A DNA stretch of 64,000 nucleotides from Alkalimonas amylolytica (lineage in GTDB: Bacteria; Pseudomonadota; Gammaproteobacteria; Enterobacterales; Alteromonadaceae), in assembly GCF_900107845.1 (NCBI RefSeq), contig NZ_FNRM01000011.1, positions 27,472 to 91,471 on the forward strand. Direction: 5' to 3'. Shown here one piece after another: positions 17,385 through 26,314 of the stretch. Positions within the stretch are counted from its first letter, which is position 1. Each line of letters begins with the position of its first letter. The notes under the pieces were generated by a model. That model was not told the DNA's origin, did not search any database, and worked only from the letters and a program-made list of their open reading frames with translations. The position numbers and the translations under genes were made by a program.

Positions 17385-17861
17385 TTATTTTTTAGCGCGA
17401 TAACGTGCTTCTGAATGATGGGAGCCGAACTGGGTTCTTTGAAGCTTTCCTTGATAAGCCATATTTTGTAAGCGCTGTCTTACTGCCTTTCGAAACAGAC
17501 GGATGCTCTCTGGATCATAGTTGTGCCATCCTGACTGCTCTAATATGAAGTAAAAAAACTCTGAAACTGAAGCATCCTGGTCAACAGGCAATAGACCAAG
17601 ATACTTATATATTAGCTTGGTCACTAAACCATAAGCTAAATTGGTTCTTTTCGTGTTTTTTCGTAATGGGGGGATGTCTACAGCTGAAATAGGAACTTCA
17701 TGTATCTCAATTACTTTAGCCAAAGAGTTAATACAATCCCGCAAGACTTCACGTTTTACGGTTAACTCAGCAATTGAATCCTCAACTGCAGTAAGCTGCT
17801 GACACTGTTTCTGGTATTTATCAATCAGCCATTTTAATGATGAAGGTGTTCGAATCGTCAT
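17385..17861 (-). CDS. Uncharacterised 158-aa coiled-coil protein next to the right transposon end
   Basis: No family recognised. Residues 10-55 form a likely coiled coil (DKYQKQCQQLTAVEDSIAEL, then KREVLRDCINSLAK). The second half is basic and aromatic and ends in RYRAKK. The start lies only 35 bases inside the right inverted repeat and the gene reads inward. The position suggests an accessory that binds the end or aids transposition, or a short cargo gene; neither can be decided here. Confidence 0.6.
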   Translation of the reverse strand: MTIRTPSSLKWLIDKYQKQCQQLTAVEDSIAELTVKREVLRDCINSLAKVIEIHEVPISAVDIPPLRKNTKRTNLAYGLVTKLIYKYLGLLPVDQDASVSEFFYFILEQSGWHNYDPESIRLFRKAVRQRLQNMAYQGKLQRTQFGSHHSEARYRAKK

Positions 17862-17896
17862 AGGAGAGCAGAATACCTGCTCCCCTAAAATTTTTC

Positions 17897-17920
17897 CTGT
17901 GCAACAGCTACATAATAGCG
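17897..17920. repeat. Right terminal inverted repeat of the transposon (24 bp)
   Basis: Reads CTGTGCAACAGCTACATAAT plus four bases; exact reverse complement of 8802-8825. Confidence 0.95.
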
Positions 17921-17928
17921 GTGGTTGA
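17921..17928 (+). repeat. Target-site duplication, right copy (GTGGTTGA)
   Basis: Directly abuts the right inverted repeat and matches 8794-8801 exactly. It lies 12 bases from the stop of the zinc-protein gene. Confidence 0.93.
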
Positions 17929-17939
17929 AGTGATGCACA

Positions 17940-18632
17940 TTAAAAACGAATGCGTCCTTCCCGTAAGGTCGCTGTATTCATGCCCTGGCGCTCATTCACC
18001 ACCCACTGCACCTGAACCCGCTCAAGCGACGGCATCAATTGAATGAGCGACAAATCCAGATACTGCAACCGGGCCGGGTTGTGACAGAGCAGGGTAAAGT
18101 TGGCATAAAAATCACCATGGTTCTGATGGCCTGGACGAGTTAAGTCGGTACTGGCATCCGCCTGCTCAACCTGACAACCGGTATCACGGTTTAACTCAAA
18201 CCAACTGCCTTTAGATAGCATGGATAAAGCAGCTTGCACTTCACGCTGCTGCTCATCGGTGGAGGGCGCATGCTCAAAACCAACAATATTATAAGCAGCC
18301 GTTTGCAACGCAAGGATGGCTTCGTTGCCCTCCAGTACAAAAGTTAACAAGGCTTCACCATGCACATGGGCAGCTAGCTGCGTAAATTCATCATCGTGAT
18401 GATGGTCATGATCATGGCTGTGATTGTGATCATGCGAGGAGCCAGGGTCATGGTCATACTCTGAAGCGGCATGTTCGTGTGATTGCTCTGCGGGCTTCAC
18501 CTGGTCATGCTGATGCGCATGGCTGTGAGCATGACGATGCTCGTTGGCTTGCGTTTCAGACGCTATCAAAGCTGAACTTAATACCAAGCTGCTTGCCAAA
18601 GTGGTGACTACCAATGCATTTACTCTTGTCAT
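17940..18632 (-). CDS. zrgA: Histidine-rich periplasmic zinc-binding protein, DUF2796 (ZrgA-like)
   Basis: About 230 aa with a signal peptide (TRVNALVVTTLASSLVLSSA). Two histidine clusters follow (HRHAHSHAHQH and HDHNHSHDHDHHHDD), then the DUF2796 core (LAAHVHGEALLTFVLEGNEAIL; later GFEHAPST). In Vibrio the DUF2796 protein ZrgA captures zinc in the periplasm for an ABC-linked uptake route that backs up ZnuABC. GGGAG lies seven bases before the ATG at 18632; a second ATG at 18635 and a longer reading to 18758 are possible but less likely. It follows the DksA-like gene by 70 bases on the same strand, and both sit behind a Zur-like box. Confidence 0.85.
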   Translation of the reverse strand: MTRVNALVVTTLASSLVLSSALIASETQANEHRHAHSHAHQHDQVKPAEQSHEHAASEYDHDPGSSHDHNHSHDHDHHHDDEFTQLAAHVHGEALLTFVLEGNEAILALQTAAYNIVGFEHAPSTDEQQREVQAALSMLSKGSWFELNRDTGCQVEQADASTDLTRPGHQNHGDFYANFTLLCHNPARLQYLDLSLIQLMPSLERVQVQWVVNERQGMNTATLREGRIRF

Positions 18633-18702
18633 CATTCTACTCCCGCTCTTTACACCGAGTTTATATGCCATCATACGCTTTGCCTTGCCGCTTGCAAAGT
18701 AG

Positions 18703-19116
18703 CTAGCCCCGTCGCTTACTAAAGTGTTTTTCCTGCATTTCCTGCCGCTCTTTCGCATCCAGGCTTAGCTCTGCCGTTGGCCTTGCCAGTAAGCGCTTCA
18801 AACCAATCGGCTGTCCACTCTCCTTACAATAACCATATTCCCTGCTGGCTATACGATCCAGCGCCTGCTCAATTTTGCGCAATAAAAAGTATTCACGTTC
18901 AACCAGACGCAAGCTTTGGCGATTTTCCTCTTCAATCAAAGCTCTGTCCAGCTCATCAGGCTCCACCTCGCGGTTACCAAGCGATTGCTTGCTTTGTTCT
19001 ATTCGCCGCTGTAGATCCTGTTTTTGCTGGCGCAGCAGCTGTTCGAAATAAGCCAGTTGGCTGGCATTCATGTAATCCTCTGCCGGCATTTGCAGCAACG
19101 CTTGTTCTGTTAACAT
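18703..19116 (-). CDS. DksA-family transcription factor lacking the zinc finger (DksA2-like)
   Basis: 137 aa. The helical coiled coil with acidic tip (PDELDRALIEEENRQSLRLVERE) and the family's globular region (EYGYCKESGQPIGLKRLLARPTAELSL) are present. Only one Cys remains of the four that bind zinc in classic DksA; the later pair reads LSLDAK. Paralogues like this (P. aeruginosa DksA2) replace DksA with ppGpp when zinc is scarce. AGGAGGG sits seven bases before the ATG at 19116; a longer in-frame start at 19164 lacks a site. The gene lies directly upstream of the zinc-binding protein and behind a Zur-like box. Confidence 0.88.
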   Translation of the reverse strand: MLTEQALLQMPAEDYMNASQLAYFEQLLRQQKQDLQRRIEQSKQSLGNREVEPDELDRALIEEENRQSLRLVEREYFLLRKIEQALDRIASREYGYCKESGQPIGLKRLLARPTAELSLDAKERQEMQEKHFSKRRG

Positions 19117-19128
19117 ATAAGCCCTCCT

Positions 19129-19151
19129 GAAAAGATACAATATAACATAAC
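19129..19151 (+). promoter_or_regulatory. Zur-like operator upstream of the dksA2-zrgA unit
   Basis: The 23 bases starting GAAAAGATACAATATAACAT match the published enterobacterial Zur consensus (first half GAAATGTTATA) at 17 of 22 scored positions by hand alignment. The site lies 13-35 bases upstream of the dksA-like start, where a repressor would block transcription. It supports control by zinc starvation. Confidence 0.55.
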
Positions 19152-19253
19152 AACTTTCTTTCACCAGCAGACTTAAACGCTTTCATTGCCATTCTTTTGA
19201 TCGTGCCTTGCCAAGCCTACGTAACTTAAATCAAACCATAACTGGACAACATC

Positions 19254-20786
19254 ATGCCTCGATTAGTCGTAATACTGGGCGATCAGCTCAGCCCCGCCCT
19301 AGCCAGCTTGCAGGCAGTAGCAAACGACGATGTGATTCTGATGGCTGAAGTGATGGCTGAAGCCAGCTACGCAAAACATCATAGTCACAAACTGGTACTG
19401 ATTTTCAGTGCTATGCGTCATTTTGCCGATACGTTGCAGCAACTGGGGCATCAGCTACTGTACTTGAAGTTTGCTGAACAGCCGTCTGTGTTCAGTCTGA
19501 CCGATGCGGTGGCTTATGCCATCTCACAGCACCCCGAGCTAACCAGCATTGTGCTGACCGAGTGCGGTGAATATCGTTTAGAGCAGGAAATAGTGAGCTG
19601 GGCGCAACGATTCGACTTACCGCTAGAGCAACTGTGCGATGATCGCTTTCTGTGTAGCCGGCAGCAATTCGCCAACTGGGCCAAAGATCGGCAACAATTT
19701 CGCATGGAGTATTTTTACCGGGAAATGCGTCGTTACAGTCACTTGTTAATGAATGACAAAAATCAGCCTGAAGGTGGCAAATGGAATTACGATAAAGCCA
19801 ATCGAAAAGCCTGCCCACCCGATCTGGTCCAGATCCCCCCGCTCCAGTTTGAGCCTGATGACACTACCCGGGAAGTGATCGGGCTGGTACAGCAGCATTT
19901 CCCGGAGCATATGGGCGATGCCACCAGCTTTCGGCTGGCTGTCACCGGTAAACAGGCGCGGCAGGCATTTTTGCATTTTGTCGAGCAGCAGTTGGCTCAG
20001 TTTGGGGATTATCAAGACGCCATGCTGCTGGATCAGCCCTTTTTATTTCACAGTATCTGCTCGATGTATTTGAACATCGGCTTACTGGACGTGCGTTGGA
20101 TGTGTCTGAAAGTAGAGCAGGCCTACAAAGACGGCCAGGTGCCGCTGAATGCAGCCGAGGGCTTTATACGCCAGTTGATTGGCTGGCGAGAGTTTGTCCG
20201 TGGTCTTTACTGGTTGCTGATGCCGGAATACAAAACACGCAATACCCTGGCAGCCAACCGCTCCATGCCAGCATTTTACTGGAGTGGCAACACCAAAATG
20301 CGCTGTATGCAACAAGCGATACAAAGCACCGTTGATCATGCCTACTCGCACCATATTCATCGTTTGATGGTCACCGGTAACTTTGCTCTGCTGGCCGGGC
20401 TTAGTCCCGATGAAGTGACTGACTGGTACCTGGCGGTTTATGCCGATGCTTTTGAGTGGGTTGAACTGCCCAACACGCTGGGCATGGCGTTGTTTGCTGA
20501 TAATGCAGTGCTTGCCTCCAAACCCTATGCAGCCAGTGGCAAGTACATTCAGCGCATGAGCAATTACTGCCAGCACTGCCCTTACGATGTGAAGAAAATG
20601 CATGGCGAAGGCGCCTGCCCGTTCAATGCCCTGTACTGGGGCTTTCTTGATCGCAATAATGAGCAATTACGTGGCAATGCCCGCTTGCAGTTGGCTTACC
20701 AACAGTGGCATAAAAAACCAGAGCAGGAACAGCAAGCTATCCGTCAACATGCAGCACAGCTGCTGATACAAATAGAGCACTTATGA
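19254..20786 (+). CDS. Photolyase/cryptochrome of the FeS-BCP class, probable (6-4) photolyase
   Basis: 510 aa. N-terminal Rossmann-like domain (PRLVVILGDQLSPALASL) and C-terminal FAD-binding helical domain (GFIRQLIGWREFVRGLYW; VTGNFALLAGLSPDEVTDWYL). The C-terminal YCQHCPYDVKKMHGEGACPFN segment supplies the clustered cysteines that, with an upstream Cys (MRCMQQ), hold a 4Fe-4S cluster in bacterial PhrB-type enzymes. These repair (6-4) UV lesions with light. It is divergent from the DksA-like gene. Class assignment is good; substrate is from family knowledge. Confidence 0.85.
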   Translation: MPRLVVILGDQLSPALASLQAVANDDVILMAEVMAEASYAKHHSHKLVLIFSAMRHFADTLQQLGHQLLYLKFAEQPSVFSLTDAVAYAISQHPELTSIVLTECGEYRLEQEIVSWAQRFDLPLEQLCDDRFLCSRQQFANWAKDRQQFRMEYFYREMRRYSHLLMNDKNQPEGGKWNYDKANRKACPPDLVQIPPLQFEPDDTTREVIGLVQQHFPEHMGDATSFRLAVTGKQARQAFLHFVEQQLAQFGDYQDAMLLDQPFLFHSICSMYLNIGLLDVRWMCLKVEQAYKDGQVPLNAAEGFIRQLIGWREFVRGLYWLLMPEYKTRNTLAANRSMPAFYWSGNTKMRCMQQAIQSTVDHAYSHHIHRLMVTGNFALLAGLSPDEVTDWYLAVYADAFEWVELPNTLGMALFADNAVLASKPYAASGKYIQRMSNYCQHCPYDVKKMHGEGACPFNALYWGFLDRNNEQLRGNARLQLAYQQWHKKPEQEQQAIRQHAAQLLIQIEHL

Positions 20787-20915
20787 GGTAGTGCAAGCCC
20801 TTTCTAGTTCGTCGGTCGCAGTTACTGCACTGAACTGGCTTTAAGCCAGAGCATTGTCTGCCAGATCAAAACCTGCCCACCGCTGCAAAGCCAGGCAAAA
20901 CACTACCAAATTCGC

Positions 20916-22170
<1,255 letters not shown>

Positions 22171-22200
22171 TCATATTATAGATTTTATATAAACATAAAA

Positions 22201-22255
22201 TTGACAATTTAAACCCAACAAATCATAATTTCACCATTATAGGTGATTTTATGAT
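22201..22255 (+). promoter_or_regulatory. Sigma-70 promoter and overlapping palindrome before the + strand fimT-type gene
   Basis: TTGACA (22201-22206), 17-base spacer, CATAAT (22224-22229). A near-perfect palindrome, ATCATAATTTCACC/GGTGATTTTATGAT (22222-22255, two mismatches, six-base loop), covers the -10 and runs almost to the start codon at 22262. It can act as an operator or as a hairpin over the ribosome-binding region. Confidence 0.6.
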
Positions 22256-22261
22256 AACGGC

Positions 22262-22753
22262 ATGAAACGCAACGGCTGGACTTTAATCGAAATGATGGTG
22301 GCTCTGCTGATCATCATCATTTTCAGTACCGTTGGAGTACCGTCCTGGCATAATTTCATCAGCAAGCAACGTGCCGAAGCTTATATGAAACAGCTGAGCC
22401 AGCAGCTGGCCTATGCCAGAGTTCTGGCCAGTGGCCAGGCAACCAGTGTTCGGATTTGTCCACTGAACGGAGGTGACTGCAGCGATAATTGGTCCATGCA
22501 CCCGTTACAAATCAGTCAATGGCAATTCAATGAATGGAAACCGGTACGGGAACTGCCTGCCGTTCATCCTTCACACCAACTCAGTTATCACCGGCAGCAG
22601 TTAAGCTTTCGTCGGGATGGCAGCCTGGGGCCACTTGAGAATGGTAGTTTTCGTTATTGCCCGGAACAAGGCATGAACTGGCACTACACCCTGACACTGA
22701 ATCAGGCTGGCCGCAGCCGACTGCAACACCACTCCTCCCCCTGTCCCGGCTGA
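22262..22753 (+). CDS. GspH/FimT-type pseudopilin, second copy
   Basis: 163 aa. The prepilin leader MKRNG is cut before W/TLIEMMVALLIIIIFSTVGVP, the type III signal with Glu5. The C-terminal part is a small globular domain with paired cysteines. GspH/FimT proteins prime type IV pilus assembly. It is transcribed away from a cluster of minor pilins that follows on the other strand, and has its own promoter. No strong ribosome-binding site is visible. Confidence 0.85.
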   Translation: MKRNGWTLIEMMVALLIIIIFSTVGVPSWHNFISKQRAEAYMKQLSQQLAYARVLASGQATSVRICPLNGGDCSDNWSMHPLQISQWQFNEWKPVRELPAVHPSHQLSYHRQQLSFRRDGSLGPLENGSFRYCPEQGMNWHYTLTLNQAGRSRLQHHSSPCPG

Positions 22754-22777
22754 ACAGGTGTTAAAGGCGATATACCA

Positions 22778-23194
22778 TCAACGCCAGCAGCTCTCAGCAT
22801 AAGGTACTGCACTATTCCGCTGCCCCAGCTGATTGACACTAAACGCCGCACAGTCTGTATCCTGACTTTGTACGCCCAATGCCTGAGCCCGCAATAAAAA
22901 ACTCATACCATCGTCAAACAGCTGTACACTTAGTTGATAGCGACCAGACAGAGTGAGCGGCTCACTGATTCCTAGCTCTGCAAGTGAGCCGCTGTAACGA
23001 CGAAACTCGCTAAAGTACAACTCTTGCTTCGCCGCCAAAGCTAACAACGCCTCTACGGCTTCTACCCGATGACTTTTGAGCACAAACTGCACGTAGGATG
23101 GATAAGCCATTGTTGCCAAAATCGCCATAATAACCACCACCAAACAAAGCTCGATCAGGGTGATACCATAAGCTTTAACGACATGCTGTTTCAT
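22778..23194 (-). CDS. Type IV pilin-like protein, PilE class (cluster 2)
   Basis: 138 aa with leader MKQHVVKAYG and core ITLIELCLVVVIMAILATMAYPSYVQF, an N-methylated pilin helix with Glu5. The C-terminal disulfide region (DTDCAAF...ESCWR) matches PilE minor pilins of the fimU-pilVWXY1E type. It is the last gene of the second minor-pilin cluster and overlaps the preceding stop codon (TGATG). Confidence 0.85.
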   Translation of the reverse strand: MKQHVVKAYGITLIELCLVVVIMAILATMAYPSYVQFVLKSHRVEAVEALLALAAKQELYFSEFRRYSGSLAELGISEPLTLSGRYQLSVQLFDDGMSFLLRAQALGVQSQDTDCAAFSVNQLGQRNSAVPYAESCWR

Positions 23195-24033
23195 CAGTAA
23201 GCTCCCTCTTCCAGCCAGAAATGCGCCACAGGAAGCATTTTTGGCCAGCTGCTGTGTTCAATCACACTGGTACATTGCAAACAATCCGATAAAATTTGCG
23301 GCAACTGAGACTGCAGCAGCCAGTTATCCTCTTTATGCTGCAGCCAAAGCCCAAGGTACTCTCCCTGCACTTTCAGCTTCCATTGCAAGGGACCCGGCTC
23401 AGACAACTGCACCGTTTCTGGCGGGGAAACCGTATGACCTGAGTGCATATGAATGATGTGAACACTTAAATCCAGTGGATAAGGCGGGCAGTCATCTCCA
23501 GGATCGAACTCAGCAACTGGTAAATAGAGGATGCCAGCATAAAGCTCAGGCAACTGTGTTGCCTTACCTGGAATAGGCCGCCACCAACCAGCTGCCTGCT
23601 GTTGCTGTTGCCATAAGGCAGTCACCACCCAATCCTCTGTTGTCAGTACCGCATCATCCAGATAAGGCAGCAGCTGATCAAATTGCCAACTTACTGACTG
23701 CTGAGGAAACACCCGAACCACAACCAGTTGCTCAGACTGCAGTCCCGGATGATAAGCAAGCAGCAATAACTGTTCAAAACGCTGCTGTCCAACCCATGCA
23801 GTGTGTGGTAAGTAACTAGCAACTACTCGATGCTGTGTGCTAAACAACCAGCCCGATGCACTGAGATCGGCAACCATCTTTGGCTCGGACAGTGGCGAGC
23901 CATGATAGGCGTTGCGATAAATAACGCCCTGACCGCTGACTTCAAAATCCGTTAGTTCGGGCTGTTGTTCAAAACACCCCAAAGGCACCGGACTACCCGC
24001 CAATACAAAGAGTAACGACAGTAGATTAATCAT
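23194..24033 (-). CDS. Uncharacterised secreted protein in the PilY1 position of cluster 2
   Basis: 279 aa with a signal peptide (NLLSLLFVLAGSPVPLG). No family recognised. The sequence is rich in Trp and Gln and predicted mostly beta, with cysteine pairs (DDCPPYP; SDCLQC). In the neighbouring cluster this slot, between pilX and pilE, holds the 1144-aa tip adhesin PilY1. This protein may be a reduced or unrelated tip component. Both flanking genes overlap it by a few bases, so it is part of the same operon. Confidence 0.65.
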   Translation of the reverse strand: MINLLSLLFVLAGSPVPLGCFEQQPELTDFEVSGQGVIYRNAYHGSPLSEPKMVADLSASGWLFSTQHRVVASYLPHTAWVGQQRFEQLLLLAYHPGLQSEQLVVVRVFPQQSVSWQFDQLLPYLDDAVLTTEDWVVTALWQQQQQAAGWWRPIPGKATQLPELYAGILYLPVAEFDPGDDCPPYPLDLSVHIIHMHSGHTVSPPETVQLSEPGPLQWKLKVQGEYLGLWLQHKEDNWLLQSQLPQILSDCLQCTSVIEHSSWPKMLPVAHFWLEEGAY

Positions 24034-24388
24034 CGCTTACATCCTGCACTGTCAACCTCAGCTGAAGCTGGATACTTCCCACCTGACTGCTCTGCCAGAG
24101 CCCCGGCTCTGGCGGGCTTAGCAGTATATAACGTTGGCAATGAAGGCTATCAGCATGCCAGGCTGCATACTGAGCAGGGCATCGAACCTCAGACAGAGAT
24201 GTCCCTGTGCTGACTGGTTGTTGCAGGTGCATACGCCAGGCGTCTTGTCGTAGCTGCAAAGATTGCTGGCCAGAGTCAGCGATACGCATGCTGAGCATAC
24301 TGCTTTGAAGCAAAGCCAATACCAACATCAGCATCACTGCCGCCAACAATAATGTGGTGATCAGTGCAAACCCCCGATCTAATCGCAT
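24026..24388 (-). CDS. PilX-type minor pilin (cluster 2)
   Basis: 120 aa. It starts MRLDRGFALITTLLLAAVMLMLVLAL, the PilX N-terminus in which the usual Glu5 is not evident. It is shorter than the PilX of cluster 1 (167 aa). It overlaps the next gene by eight bases and lies three bases after the PilW-type gene. Confidence 0.75.
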   Translation of the reverse strand: MRLDRGFALITTLLLAAVMLMLVLALLQSSMLSMRIADSGQQSLQLRQDAWRMHLQQPVSTGTSLSEVRCPAQYAAWHADSLHCQRYILLSPPEPGLWQSSQVGSIQLQLRLTVQDVSDD

Positions 24389-24391
24389 GTT

Positions 24392-25357
24392 TCATCCTCC
24401 GTGATTTTGCAAAGCCGCATTATGAAAGTACTGAGTTCCCTGTAATGGCAGCCGGCGATAATTGTCCCCCGGGGCCTGGAATCCGGACTGCCCCATCGGG
24501 TACCACTGGTCGTTCAGGTAGTGACGGTCAGCATCCAGTGATCGAAGCAATACATAGTAACTAATGGCGACAATACGACTACTTTGTTGATACCAGTGCT
24601 CTGGCTGCATCTGCTGCAAGGGTAAAAAGTAATTGGCCCGGCCATCGAACGTACTGTCGATACCGAATTCAAAATAAAGCATTTCCACACCATCCATGAC
24701 CGAGTCGGTGTGCAACCTCGGGCTCCCCGCCTGGTTTCGGATTAAACGCTTTCGCATCAATACGGGAATATCTTGTTGCCACTGCACATAAAAGAGTTGA
24801 TGGAGATAGGGCCAAAACTCGACAGGTCCAGAGGCACTGGCTGTATCGCTATCTACCAAGCGCAAGGATCCTGCTTCAACTTGCAGATAGTAGCGGTTTG
24901 GTTTCAACTCAGCATGCTCCAGCGGCTGTGCCAGCAGGCGCTTGAATTGAAGAATGGAAGAATGTTCCGCCCCCTGGCCAAGGCAACTAATGCCATGGCC
25001 GGCACCAAACTCAGCATAGAGGGGGATGAGCAAAGCCGGTGGCTCTGGAAAACTCCCGCTATCCAGCGGCAACTGACTACAATCGCCTATCACAGGAGCT
25101 GCCGGCGCCTGCAACTGGCGCATCTGCTCCAAACTAAAGCCAGCCCAAAACCCCAGGTGCTGCAACTCCGTTTGCAGTAAATTCAGCAGGAGCTGCCCTT
25201 GTTGCTGCAACATTGCCAGTTGCATGGTTTCCCGGCTCATTTGTGCCTGCTTACTGGTGGTTGTTAACAGCACAGCCAGTAAGCTTAATGCCAAAGTAGC
25301 TGCAATCATCAACTCGACCAGGCTAAGGCCATACTGCCGCTGCACTGCCACTCTCAT
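24392..25357 (-). CDS. PilW-type minor pilin (cluster 2)
   Basis: 321 aa. Leader MRVAVQRQYG, then LSLVELMIAATLALSLLAVLLTTT with Glu5, followed by a long extracellular domain. Length and start match PilW (cluster 1 copy is 345 aa). Start and previous stop overlap (ATGA). Confidence 0.8.
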   Translation of the reverse strand: MRVAVQRQYGLSLVELMIAATLALSLLAVLLTTTSKQAQMSRETMQLAMLQQQGQLLLNLLQTELQHLGFWAGFSLEQMRQLQAPAAPVIGDCSQLPLDSGSFPEPPALLIPLYAEFGAGHGISCLGQGAEHSSILQFKRLLAQPLEHAELKPNRYYLQVEAGSLRLVDSDTASASGPVEFWPYLHQLFYVQWQQDIPVLMRKRLIRNQAGSPRLHTDSVMDGVEMLYFEFGIDSTFDGRANYFLPLQQMQPEHWYQQSSRIVAISYYVLLRSLDADRHYLNDQWYPMGQSGFQAPGDNYRRLPLQGTQYFHNAALQNHGG

Positions 25358-25812
25358 AAGGCAGCCTGCAAGCGAAGTGACATTGCACCACTCACTGAGT
25401 CACAAGCGGTGTCATTATTGGTTTGTGTCAATAACTGTCGGCCATACCAGTACACCACAAACTCAATGCCGGCAGCCAGCTGTTGGCTGCAATAGCCTCC
25501 TTGTGCTAAGGCGGAACTATGCCACCATTGCTGCTGCCACTGTTGATGCAGCCAACTGGCTAACGACTCCGGCGGACAGGGGGTACTGGCATTGCATTCA
25601 GGCGAAGGTGCGATCTGACTGAAACTATGACCAGAGGCCTGCATCCGGTTGAGCCAGTCAGCTGCCATGGCTGTGGCCTGGGTGCGTTGCGTCGCCTCAG
25701 TGACTATTTGGCGGGCATGAAGCTGGCCGGCTAAAGCCCCTAATACGGAGACTTTTAGCAGCAAAACAGCCAGCAATACTTCGAGTAAACTGATTCCTTG
25801 TTGTAATCGCAT
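25354..25812 (-). CDS. PilV-type minor pilin (cluster 2)
   Basis: 152 aa. Leader MRLQQG, then ISLLEVLLAVLLLKVSVLGALAGQ, the PilV signature with Glu5; the ATAMAADWLNRM segment is also typical. First gene of cluster 2. The 82 AT-rich bases upstream (to 25895) separate it from the last gene of cluster 1 and may hold a promoter. Confidence 0.8.
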   Translation of the reverse strand: MRLQQGISLLEVLLAVLLLKVSVLGALAGQLHARQIVTEATQRTQATAMAADWLNRMQASGHSFSQIAPSPECNASTPCPPESLASWLHQQWQQQWWHSSALAQGGYCSQQLAAGIEFVVYWYGRQLLTQTNNDTACDSVSGAMSLRLQAAL

Positions 25813-25894
25813 GTCCTTATGCTCAATAGTTAACCAATATTAACTATAAAATTACAACAAAAAACCAAAAGATCAATATTAATAGTTTATTTTT

Positions 25895-26314
25895 TTACCA
25901 ACATTGCTGTACTACAGCTGGATCTGTGCCTCCGGCAGCACCCCGTTGACCAGCCTGATTCAATGTCAAGGTGCCACAATTATCGTTTGTTTGTGGTCCT
26001 TGCGGGATTGCAGATAACCGATACGTTCGGGCTGCAAGCTCCGTCAAGGTATAAGTGTAGCGCGCTGCGGTATCCGTCCGACATTGAGCATTCGGCAAAA
26101 CAGCACCGGCATAGGTCATATTGGAGGTATAGTGCCGCTCTAAAAAGTGAGATAACTCATACAGACAGCCTGAAGCTGCCGTGCGGTTCGAACGTTCCAC
26201 ATGCGCTTGGTATGCCGGGTAGGCAATGGTTCCCAGGATACCTATAATGGCGACTGCAATCATCAGCTCTACCAAGGTAATGCCCCGCTGACACTTCATC
26301 ATACAGCTGTTCAA
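25895..26314 (-). CDS. pilE: Type IV minor pilin PilE (cluster 1)
   Basis: 139 aa. Core [31 protein letters not shown] with the cleavage Gly and Glu5, and a C-terminal disulfide loop (NDNCGTL...VVQQCW). The TTG start at 26314 overlaps the PilY1 stop and has GGGAG eight bases before it; an ATG at 26302 would give a shorter leader. Last gene of the fimT-pilVWXY1E operon. Confidence 0.88.
   Translation of the reverse strand: MNSCMMKCQRGITLVELMIAVAIIGILGTIAYPAYQAHVERSNRTAASGCLYELSHFLERHYTSNMTYAGAVLPNAQCRTDTAARYTYTLTELAARTYRLSAIPQGPQTNDNCGTLTLNQAGQRGAAGGTDPAVVQQCW

Larger units (their letters stand above)
8802..17920. mobile_element. 9,119-bp IS1595-family transposon carrying putative defence cargo
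   Basis: Bounded by 24-bp perfect inverted repeats and by an 8-bp direct repeat GTGGTTGA on the outside, so both ends are defined to the base. The transposase (16193-17272) has the zinc ribbon and DDE-type core of the IS1595 (ISXO2-like) family, which is known to make 8-bp duplications. Other content: a winged-helix/PD-(D/E)XK protein, a 118-aa plus 1098-aa PIN-nuclease module, a 319-aa unknown protein, a small helix-turn-helix protein and a 158-aa protein beside the right end. IS1595 elements are usually about 1-2 kb, so 9 kb is large. Base composition is clearly AT-richer than the flanking chromosome. The intact ends and duplication indicate a recent, still recognisable insertion. Confidence 0.93.
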
